Of a stretch of DNA of 64,000 bases, positions 33,254 to 42,400 are shown one piece after another. The notes under the pieces were generated by a model. It saw only the letters and a list, made by a program, of their open reading frames with translations, had not been told where the DNA came from and ran no database searches. The position numbers and the translations under genes are program-made. This DNA is from Brevibacillus dissolubilis (GTDB lineage: Bacteria > Bacillota > Bacilli > Brevibacillales > Brevibacillaceae), in contig NZ_VCNA01000001.1 in assembly GCF_006170445.1 (NCBI RefSeq), positions 496,001 to 560,000 on the forward strand. The letters run 5' to 3'. The first letter of the stretch is position 1. The number at the start of each line of letters is the position of its first letter.

Positions 33254-33318
33254 TTGTGACACGGCAATAAAAAAAAGAGGGAGACGGTTTTATTTACCGT
33301 TCCCTCTGTAAACATGTC
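33254..33318. repeat. Cassette border repeat, copy B (terminator plus GTGACACGGCAAT)
   Basis: This is the second copy of the sequence at 25934-25994: TTGTGACACGGCAAT, an A-run, AGAGGGAGACGG, a T-rich loop and TTCCCTCT. Its hairpin terminates the immunity gene at 33352-33729. The homology stops at the same GTGACACGGCAA end as copy A, after which the mobile-element segment begins. Confidence 0.7.
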
Positions 33319-33351
33319 ATTTTATGACTATACAATCAATAATTTATTAAC

Positions 33352-33729
33352 TTAATAACCTTCTGCTTCCACTTTGACTACGATATTACTGCACCAAATT
33401 TCTATCCTCATTGGTGGTAGTTCTAATTTACATGTGTACAGATTTAGATTAGCGTTGGATATCACCCCCACTGTAACATCTTGTAGAAAATATGGTATTT
33501 GTGCCAAAGTCAAATTATTAGATGGTTTCTCTTTAATATATTCTAGAGAATGATCAAAACTTGTTTTATAGCAACCATAAAAATTATACCTTACATTCCC
33601 TCCTTTATTTTCATACAATATTGAAACCTCATCCGAGAAATAGTTACATGTAACATCTAGCACCCTTGCATCCCAGTAATTATGTTTATCAATTTCATCC
33701 TGTATTTTTTGATAGTCCAATCCATTCAA
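33352..33729 (-). CDS. Candidate immunity protein of the intact RHS toxin
   Basis: The 125-residue product starts at a TTG at 33729, two bases beyond the RHS stop codon. No in-frame ATG is available until late, and the ribosome site is weak, so translation is probably coupled to the toxin. The sequence is aromatic-rich and looks like a small beta-rich fold (YQKIQDEIDKHNYWDARVLD, later VRYNFYGCYKT). Position directly after the toxin tip, followed by a terminator, is the standard place for the cognate immunity gene. No family named with confidence. Confidence 0.7.
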   Translation of the reverse strand: MNGLDYQKIQDEIDKHNYWDARVLDVTCNYFSDEVSILYENKGGNVRYNFYGCYKTSFDHSLEYIKEKPSNNLTLAQIPYFLQDVTVGVISNANLNLYTCKLELPPMRIEIWCSNIVVKVEAEGY

Positions 33730-33730
33730 C

Positions 33731-36700
33731 TCATTTCATGTATGGAATATGCGCATCTGCACTCTTACGATCTACAATATTCAAATTAATATCAAGCGGA
33801 TTTCCATTTTCATCATAGATATGAACATGATCATACTTTGTAACCTTGTCAGGAGGGTCAATCCTCATTCTAATAAGTCCATTTCCATCTCTAACATGGA
33901 CAAATCCGTTATTATCAGTATACTTCCATCCACTAGGCAAATGCTCAAGTATTTCTGATTTTGACATACTCGGAATTTTTAAAGTGTCTATTGCTCCAGC
34001 AAATTTACCTCCTCTGATCATCCCTACTGATGCAGATAATGGATCAAGATCTGGAACCCAAAAGTTATACGCTTCCGTATATATTCTTAAACCATACGGA
34101 TCGTTCTCAATCCTTTTCATGGTATATACTCTAGCAAGGGCATTAACTGTCTCTTCAGGGATCATGGCATCTGTGCTTTTCATAATGTCAGCCTCAGCAA
34201 TACCTGCCTTTCTCATCTGATTCCGAAGTGCTTCCGCTTGATTAGCCCAGTACGTTTTTTGTTCCTTGGTTGTTGCCTTGGCATACTGCCACTTCATCTC
34301 ATTGATTGTCCAGTTAGCCGTTTTTTCAGTACTCCAATGTCCACTCGGATCGACAAACCTCAACGGATTATTATTCGTATACGTATACCGATTCAAACTA
34401 AGCGGATTATCCACCTGCCCCTTATACGTATCCTCCGTAATAAACCGTCCCACACTCGGATCATAATACCTCGCCCGCAGGTAATACATCTTCGTCTCCG
34501 CATCATACATCTCTCCACTGTACGTAAACGGATTGGACATTGTCTCCTGCTGACTGACAATATTCCCCCAAATATCATAGTCATAGGTATTCAGCGTATT
34601 ACCGCCCGCACCCTTGATCTTCACAATATCCCCGTGGCTGTTCGGATAATAGTACCCGCTGTTCACCGTCGGAGCCAACACTTTTCGATAAACCAGTTGA
34701 TTCCCCCAGACGTTTTGGGCCTTCACCTGATTATTGGCATCCAACTCTTCTACCACATTACCGTTTACATAGACGTACTTGGTCGTTTGACCGTTTACCG
34801 TTTTGGTAGCACGCAGCTCACCTGGATAATAGGTGTAGGATGCTTTTACGGTGCTGTTCCCGAAGGTTTTCAAACGGTTTTTCGCATCGTAGGAATAAGC
34901 GGCTGCTCCGAGATCCAGCGGGCTGCTCGCTGTATTTGATTTGCGGTTCCCCCGGCTGTCATAGGTGTAGTCTTTTTTTGCGTTGGGGACGTTTTCGGTT
35001 ATGACACGGTCGATTTTGTCATAGGCGAGTGTATAGCTCTTGGTCGTTGAATTCACGGCCGTGATGTTGCCAAAACCGTCGTAGGTGTTGGTCTCACGCC
35101 AATCTACGGTACTGTTGGCACTGTGGGCTGTCTCTGTAATTTCTCCGAATGGGTTAAATTTTTGCTCGACCTTGGTGTTATTCGGGTAGGTGACGGATAC
35201 CGTCTCACCTGTGCTAGAGGTAGTATAGCCGTACGAGATCAGTCCGGTCAATGTGCTGTTGATCTGCGAAAGACGTCCTGTCGTATCATATTTGTAGGAA
35301 ATGACTGGTCCACCGTCATGGTATTGAATGCTGTCCATCTGATCATCTGCATCGGTGAAATTCAGATAATAGTTGCGGCCAAATGATGTCACACGGTTCA
35401 TCCGGTTGAAGCTGTCGTATCCGTAGCTGACCGAGATACTGTCCGTCTCGTTGGTAGAACGGAGCAGATTGCCATTGGAGCTGTTGAATTGGCTTGTCTC
35501 TGCATACTGCTGGATTCCTGATGAGTTGTACGTGCGCAACGAGCTTACTTCATAGAACGGAGTGTAGTCGTAGTCGTTTTTATTTCCTGCTTTGTCAAAA
35601 TAATAATCGACATCCCCGTTAACGGTGTAATGATAAGTCTCCTTCTTACTGTTACTGTTAGCAGGCGTTAGTTCTTGAAGCTTCCAGCCCAAGGCGTTGT
35701 AGGTATATTCAGTCGTCTTGGTACCATTTTCGGTGACAGAAATCAGGTTGCCAAGTGGGTCATACGTATACGAGTACGTATTCGCTGCCGGGTCTTGGAG
35801 GTAGATAAGGGCACCTCGCAGGTCGTAGCGGTATGTCCAGTTTCTCGTATCATTGGCAGGGACCGATATCTGTTTACTTGTAGGCTGGCCGAATGGGTCA
35901 TATGCAAATGTAGTGGTTTTAGTCTGGCTGCCCGACTTGAGTATTTCTTTCTCGACGAGTCCATAGCGGTCTACGAAGGACTGCTTCTCCAATCCATTCG
36001 GAGCATAAGTGGTAACCGATCCAGTTGGAAGGTAAGTGCCTGTTGTTCCCATGACGTTAGCTGTTTTCTGATAAGTCGTGCGCCCCACTGGGTCTGTGGT
36101 TCCGACGAGAGAACCATCCTTATCATATTGATACGAGGTGCTACGGCTTGAGTCATTATACGGCATGCTTACATTCAAATGCGTGCCATCTATTGTGTAT
36201 GTGTTGCGGACCAGCGGACGTACTGAACCGCTTGCCGAAATCTGTTGCTGATACTCAATATCGCCAAAAGGTGTGTAGTACGTATCGACCGATGTAGAAT
36301 CCGGCAGTTTTTTCGTGATCTTACGGGACGTATCGTCGTAGGTGTACTGAATGGTACGGGATTGTCCCAAATTGGAAAAGGTTTCTTTAGTAACCCGGCC
36401 TAACGAATCGTTATACTCGTAGGTTGCGGTGCTGCCATCTGCAAAGGTCTGCGATAAGATGCGGTCCGAACTGTCGTAGGTCATATTGACTTCCAGAGTT
36501 TTGGATTGACCCGGTGCAACCTCGGTGGTTAGGCTGTCACGCAGAAGATTGGTTTCAGAAGTATTGAATTGCAGAGCTCTGGTTAAGGTTTTCGCACTTT
36601 TTCCATCCCCGTTGTCAATGGTTTGCACGACACGGGATGGCATTTTTTTACCGGCATCATAGGTATAGGTACGGGTGATTTCGTCTTTGGTTCCGCGACC

Positions 36701-39259
36701 TGGATAGGTGTGGGAGATGGTTTCAGATGTTAGATTTTTGGTGGTGTCATCATAGACGTACGATTCTTGTGAAACGTATGTCCCATTTGGATTGGATTGG
36801 GTGACACTCGCCAACTGACGGAAGGAGCTGGAATACAGTCCCCCTGTTGTCCAATATCGATACGTCCACGTGGTAGTATTCCCTTTCGGATCAATCGTTT
36901 TGATGGGGTCACCATAGTTGTTGTAGGTGTTGGTGGTGACATTGGCATAGGAGTTGATTGAAGGTGAATAAGTTGAATACCCAACCACTGTAGGATCTTT
37001 CAAGTACTTCAAAATACTCGCTTGGCCTTCTCCCTGCAATTCAGCAAATTCGAATTGATACTTGGGCTTGGTTTTACCAGCTTCGTAAGCGTAGGTCACA
37101 TAGGAAACCGGATTGTAGCTATAGGTTTTAACGCTGTCTGTGGTACTCATGGTGAAATCTTTAACCGCTTTGGTACGGACAGAACGGAGCAGAGTGTTGC
37201 CTTCTTCGTTGACCTGGAACTTTTTCTCTATGATCAAATTCTCTTGTAGAGGAGCTTCAGAGGCATCGGTAGGCAATACTTCGTAGGAAAAAATCTCGTC
37301 ACCATAACGGTCTGGTTGAGTTTTTAACCGTTCAATCGTGTCTTTCGGTCGTTTCCATACTTCCCAGAACTTTCGACCCGACAGATCACTCAGCTTGTAT
37401 TCCTTAGAAAAAACTGTCTCGGTTGAAGAGCCATATGGCTTGTAGAGAAAATCTACCTTGGTAACAGGACGGTAGCTGGTATAAGTGAGTGCCTTGCTGT
37501 CTTGGTAAAGTCGAACCAACCCACGGTCAGACGGGTTATACGCATCTTTTGTATCGGGGTCGTTGGGGTCGTCGGAGTCTTTGGGGGCGTAAGAGTTGTA
37601 GGGGTTGTAAGTATACTTCATCGTCAACCCAACATTGGGATAGCTTACCGTACTGATCAACAAATTGTCTACAGCACCACGTTTTTCTTTATTGTTATCT
37701 TCAGTCAAATAACTGCTTGATTCAAAACCAAAATCTTTCTCCAACGTATATTTTTGCCGGAAATTAAATTCGGTCTCATCAGGTGTATTGTAGGTGTAAG
37801 TAGCGATCTCTTTAAAAGAAGTATCCGTTCCAGTGACTTCTTTTACACCCGTCAATTTGGAATAGGTAGGGGAACTCGATGAATAAGGAGCATACTCCAT
37901 GGTATATCTTACTGTCTTGATGATTTGTCTACTCGGTCTGTCTTGATAGGCGGCTAGACTGTAAATCCCCTTATTGCTGTCTTTACTCATGATGACTGTA
38001 TGACCAAAGCTGTCGGTGATTTCAATGTCACCTGCTCCCTTTGGCATGGTATACCTGATCCACTCGCCATAAGGATTGCGTTTGGTCACAATCAGGCTCT
38101 CTGCATCGTAACGATTGTCATAGCCTTTATTGAACTCGTACTCGATCCCATGCACATTCACTTTAAAATGTTGTCCATGCTTGTAATCAACGACAGCGAA
38201 CGAAATCCCATCATAGGAATAGTTCACCCATTGATCGTTCTCTCGAATTAACGTGGTTCCATCTTCAAGATGAATCACGTATCGCTCCTCATGAGTTTCC
38301 ATTGGAGCATACGTATAGGAATAGGTTTGGACACGCTCTTCTGTATCTACAATATTATTCGTGTATTCAAAGGAAGGCAGATTAAAGCTCCACCCGGTTG
38401 CAAATGGCACAAAATCATTTTGAAACAACCTTTCATCTACCATGTTCGCATAGATTCCGCTTCCTTTGGTGGTTTCAAACCAGCCTGGCTCCATTGTCTG
38501 ACTGTCCAAGGAGTGGTAACGGCGCTCGATGATGAGATCCATTCCATGCAATCCTTTTAATTCCAGATCACGTTCTACTACGTTGGCCGCACGGTATAGT
38601 TCATCCACAGGATTGTCAGTGATCCCTTTGGTATGCAAAAACTTTTGGTTCAATGCGGTATATTTGAGATTGGTCGGATCTCCTACTGGTGAAGTGGCAT
38701 TGATAGTGGTTACAGTTTGGGCTGTCGTTTCCGATTGGACAGCTTTTTTGTCATCTTTGCCATTCTTTTTTTCTTTCCATCTCTTTTGGGTTTGCAACAG
38801 AACCGGAGTAAGCTTTTGCAGGTGATTTTTTTGCGCCTGTGGCAGTACGTCGATGCGTTGACTTACTTGTTCATCATTCCACTTTAATACCTCTACCAAC
38901 TCTTCTTCTGTCAAAAGATTGCTGAGATTGGAGTAGAAATACGCTGCAAGCTTTAAGGTGTTCCGATCGAATGTTTTGCGGATTTCTTTGACTTCCTTCG
39001 CGGTAAATTGATCCCAATGCGCCTGATCAATTTCCGCATCGGATACGTCTCCTCTTTTTTTGCTCTCCGTCTTGTTAACCGGAATATTTTGTTTGATCCA
39101 ATCAACCGTTGTCGATGTCTCTCCATTGTTTGCGTTTCCTTGTTCCGCTGGTATCTCCATCTGAGCGGTGGGTACCGCCACTTCAGCCGAAACAACCGCG
39201 GGGGATACACTGGTGGCGAGCAGGCACATGGTTAAAAAACCGCTGATAAATTTTTTCAT
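33731..39259 (-). CDS. Secreted RHS/WapA-type polymorphic toxin
   Basis: The 1842-residue protein begins with a clear signal peptide (Lys pair, hydrophobic core, Ala-rich cleavage site near residue 25). GGAGG lies before the ATG at 39259; the open frame upstream to 39340 has no such site. An N-terminal helical region (to about residue 200) is followed by a long RHS/YD-repeat shell with many YxYDxxGxL-type repeats, ending at the RARYYDPSVGRFITEDTY core boundary near residue 1620. The variable tip follows NPLRFVDPSGHW. Its last 90 residues (SGWKYTDNNGFVHVRDGNG, RIDPPDKVTKYDHVHIYDEN, NIVDRKSADAHIPYMK) resemble polymorphic toxin type 24, a predicted nuclease family. It probably acts in contact or secreted competition between related cells and is co-directional with the protease upstream. 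Confidence 0.88.
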   Translation of the reverse strand: MKKFISGFLTMCLLATSVSPAVVSAEVAVPTAQMEIPAEQGNANNGETSTTVDWIKQNIPVNKTESKKRGDVSDAEIDQAHWDQFTAKEVKEIRKTFDRNTLKLAAYFYSNLSNLLTEEELVEVLKWNDEQVSQRIDVLPQAQKNHLQKLTPVLLQTQKRWKEKKNGKDDKKAVQSETTAQTVTTINATSPVGDPTNLKYTALNQKFLHTKGITDNPVDELYRAANVVERDLELKGLHGMDLIIERRYHSLDSQTMEPGWFETTKGSGIYANMVDERLFQNDFVPFATGWSFNLPSFEYTNNIVDTEERVQTYSYTYAPMETHEERYVIHLEDGTTLIRENDQWVNYSYDGISFAVVDYKHGQHFKVNVHGIEYEFNKGYDNRYDAESLIVTKRNPYGEWIRYTMPKGAGDIEITDSFGHTVIMSKDSNKGIYSLAAYQDRPSRQIIKTVRYTMEYAPYSSSSPTYSKLTGVKEVTGTDTSFKEIATYTYNTPDETEFNFRQKYTLEKDFGFESSSYLTEDNNKEKRGAVDNLLISTVSYPNVGLTMKYTYNPYNSYAPKDSDDPNDPDTKDAYNPSDRGLVRLYQDSKALTYTSYRPVTKVDFLYKPYGSSTETVFSKEYKLSDLSGRKFWEVWKRPKDTIERLKTQPDRYGDEIFSYEVLPTDASEAPLQENLIIEKKFQVNEEGNTLLRSVRTKAVKDFTMSTTDSVKTYSYNPVSYVTYAYEAGKTKPKYQFEFAELQGEGQASILKYLKDPTVVGYSTYSPSINSYANVTTNTYNNYGDPIKTIDPKGNTTTWTYRYWTTGGLYSSSFRQLASVTQSNPNGTYVSQESYVYDDTTKNLTSETISHTYPGRGTKDEITRTYTYDAGKKMPSRVVQTIDNGDGKSAKTLTRALQFNTSETNLLRDSLTTEVAPGQSKTLEVNMTYDSSDRILSQTFADGSTATYEYNDSLGRVTKETFSNLGQSRTIQYTYDDTSRKITKKLPDSTSVDTYYTPFGDIEYQQQISASGSVRPLVRNTYTIDGTHLNVSMPYNDSSRSTSYQYDKDGSLVGTTDPVGRTTYQKTANVMGTTGTYLPTGSVTTYAPNGLEKQSFVDRYGLVEKEILKSGSQTKTTTFAYDPFGQPTSKQISVPANDTRNWTYRYDLRGALIYLQDPAANTYSYTYDPLGNLISVTENGTKTTEYTYNALGWKLQELTPANSNSKKETYHYTVNGDVDYYFDKAGNKNDYDYTPFYEVSSLRTYNSSGIQQYAETSQFNSSNGNLLRSTNETDSISVSYGYDSFNRMNRVTSFGRNYYLNFTDADDQMDSIQYHDGGPVISYKYDTTGRLSQINSTLTGLISYGYTTSSTGETVSVTYPNNTKVEQKFNPFGEITETAHSANSTVDWRETNTYDGFGNITAVNSTTKSYTLAYDKIDRVITENVPNAKKDYTYDSRGNRKSNTASSPLDLGAAAYSYDAKNRLKTFGNSTVKASYTYYPGELRATKTVNGQTTKYVYVNGNVVEELDANNQVKAQNVWGNQLVYRKVLAPTVNSGYYYPNSHGDIVKIKGAGGNTLNTYDYDIWGNIVSQQETMSNPFTYSGEMYDAETKMYYLRARYYDPSVGRFITEDTYKGQVDNPLSLNRYTYTNNNPLRFVDPSGHWSTEKTANWTINEMKWQYAKATTKEQKTYWANQAEALRNQMRKAGIAEADIMKSTDAMIPEETVNALARVYTMKRIENDPYGLRIYTEAYNFWVPDLDPLSASVGMIRGGKFAGAIDTLKIPSMSKSEILEHLPSGWKYTDNNGFVHVRDGNGLIRMRIDPPDKVTKYDHVHIYDENGNPLDINLNIVDRKSADAHIPYMK
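34384..35362 (-). repeat. RHS-core direct repeat, copy inside the intact toxin gene
   Basis: Counterpart of 27252-28230 at an offset of 7132 bases. It covers the end of the RHS shell up to the tip junction. A third, 60-base fragment of the same junction lies at 29676-29738. Confidence 0.85.
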
Positions 39260-39403
39260 TCGTAACCTCCGATGCAGTACAAACTTCATAATCTTTTCAA
39301 TAGAAATTGAGGGTAGTGATTCAGGTCGAGAAGCAGCCAACCCGACAGCGATTTGCAGCCGGATTGGCTATACGTCTTCTCACCCATTACTTTTGGGCTT
39401 GAG

Positions 39404-42400
39404 TTAATAACTGATCGTCGGATCCCAGTTCATTCCATCACAATAGTTATCCGCCATCCCTTTATTCACGATAAAATAGATTTCTTCCCCGGCCACGACG
39501 TCAATCTCGATGTCATGCGACAAACCTACCTGATCATCTGCACGGAGGACGCCCCACTCTTCGTAAGGCCAGATTTTGGTCGCATTCTTCACAACCTTGA
39601 TCCAGACCCCGTCGCCGCACACCTGGTCATCCATAAAGGCCCGTCCAGTGATGCGGATGTGTCCAGTCATTGGCGCCACCCATTTGCGGACGGAATCACT
39701 TTCGTCTGGATGCTGCGTACGGGCGGTAATATCTGTGTAAGGGAAGGAACCCTTCCAGTACGAACCGGTAAAGCTCATATTTTGGTACAGCGTGTCCCAC
39801 TTATACTCTTGGTAGTACCAGTTGTTCAATCCTTGTACCGGTCCAAAATCGTCTGAAGCGGTATAAGAGGTTTTGAGATTGTCGTAGCTGATCTTTGGGT
39901 CCCAGATCGCACGGTCGCACCAGTTATTTTGTGCGCCTTGGTTCATGACAAAGTGAATGGTATCTCCGGCATTCACAGGTACCTGTATATCATGAGGGAG
40001 TCCAGTTGTGTCATCGTAATCAATGTATTGCCAGCCGGTGTTTGGCCAGATTTGAGTACCATTTTTCATGATTTTGACTTGGAAGCCGTCTCCGCAATCG
40101 GCAAACTGTTGGGCGACATTACCTGTGATACGTACTGTACCTTGGCGCGGTGCCATCCAAGTACGAACGGAATCAAAGGCATCGGTCTCCTGACGGTTCT
40201 GATACACTCTTGTGTACAGATATGACCCCATCCAAAAGTTACCATCTGCAACATAACTCAAATCTTGGTACCCTGTCCCGGTCCACTCTTGGTAGTACCA
40301 GTTGTTCTGTCCTTGGATGTTGCTGTAGTCTTCTGAGGCGGTGAAGGAATTTTTGGAATAGCTGTAACTGATGGATGGATCCCACGCGGCACGGTCACAC
40401 CAGTTGTTTTGTGCCCCTTGGTTCATGACAAAATAGACCGCATCTCCTGCATTCACTTCTACTGAAATGTCATGAGAAAAACCTACTGTGTCATCTGCTG
40501 CAATATACTGCCAGCCAGAATTCGGCCAGATTTGAGTGTCATTTTTCATGATTCTGACTTGGAAGCCATCCCCACAATCCGCAAATTGCTGGGCTACATT
40601 GCCGCTGATCTGGACAGTTCCCTGTCTTGGTGCCACCCATTTCCGCACAGAATCATAGGCATCTGTTTCCTGACGATTCGGGAATACACTGGTGTATGGG
40701 TACGAACCGTTCCAATAGTTCCCACTGTCCGTATAGTGTAAATCCTGATAAGCTGTGCCTGTCCATTCTTGGTAATACCAATCGTTCTTCCCTTGCAGGT
40801 TACTGAAGTCCTTAGAGGCTAGGTATTGTTCTGGATAAATATTAGCCACATGAACAGGGACTACTTGTGACAGTCCACCGAACCCAACCTTTAGGGAAGC
40901 GGCTCCAACTTTAGCCACTTGAAGATAACCAGGCTTGTTCGGATTCGGAACAAAAATACGTTCATTGGATGATAACAGGGTGGCTACTTCTGTTACATCT
41001 TTCCAAGTGCCGTCTGGATACTGGGCACGGATTCTGACTGTACGCTCTCCCGGACTCACTTCGATTGGATTTGGATTGATCTGGAGCGATGTAGCCCGTT
41101 CTTTTACAACCAATGTATTCCATACCATGGTTTGACCTTGGAAGGTGGTTGTGAATTGAGCTTTCCCCTCTTTTACACCTGTCAGATTCCCCGAAGAATC
41201 GATGGTAGCGATATCTGGGTTCAAAGCAGAAAAAGCAACTCCGGATAACTTCCCAATACTGCCGTCTTCATAGTTAGCGTACAAGCTAATCGGAGTGGTC
41301 TCACCGATCCGCACCTCATTAAAGCCTGGGGTAACGGAGTAGTTTTTAATCGCGGTCGTAACAACCACATTCACGGTGGAAGTCAACCCTTCTAATGCAA
41401 CGGTAACAGATGTGTTACCTTTACCGACTGCATAGACCAGTCCCGGTGAAGGCGTCCATTTTTGATTGACAGTGGCTACCGCACTGTTCTGTGCTTCATA
41501 GACCGCTACGGCATTAGCGCTTGTTGAGGTTCCATCGAGCATCAATACGGTAACGTTAATCTGTTGGCTCTGCCCCTGCTTCAACGACATCATGGACGGG
41601 CTCGCGGTGATGGCTACATAATTGGGGTCCGTTGTCGGAGGAGGGCTTGTTGGCGGAGGGGTTGTTGGTGGTGGAGTCGTTGGAGGTTCTTCTGTATCCG
41701 GCGGCGGAGTACTACCTGAAACTGCCTTTCGCTCCGTCAAATTTCCGTTTAGGTCGTATACAAACTCCCATTTTGGGATCTCGATCCCGTTCTCGATCTG
41801 ATTCACAGATAGAAGCCGGTTGTTGTCATCATATTTGTACGTGTACAGGTATTGTCCTAGCGTAGCTGCATCTATAAAGGCGAACCCGAACGTATTACTG
41901 GTCATGCTTGAGGTGGCACCGGTGATAAGCGATGGATCTACCGTAACCGATGCACTGGTGATACTGTTTGCTTTCGTATGCTGAGTAGCTTTTCCACTAA
42001 AGCTGATGGTGAATTGTGTGTCACTGTTCCGTGTCACGTTGATGGTTAGACCAGCCGGAAGATTATTCACCCGCACCCCAGATTTGAGATCAGTCTGGAC
42101 GAAGGTGCTGTTTTCAAGAATGACAATCTGTACGTCTGTGATGCTCCCGTCATTGACTGTGGCTTCGGTAATCGTCGCACGGGTTGCATTGAGCTTAGGT
42201 GCTGTTGGGGTGGATGCACCGACATATTTAGCCGTTAATCTAGTGTGCAACGCATCGGTGGATATGGCAGGACTTACTTTGATATAGTACGGGACATTTG
42301 CGGTCATTTGATATTGAATCTCCGAAAAGACCGTCGTGCTGTTGGCATTGTCGTTTTGCGCCAACAGGGTGCCAAGGGTAGAGCTGTCATACAGACCAAG

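Noticed and set aside
39260-39340. Upstream extension of the RHS toxin frame
   Set aside because: The signal peptide starts at the ATG at 39259 with GGAGG in front; nothing supports the extra residues.
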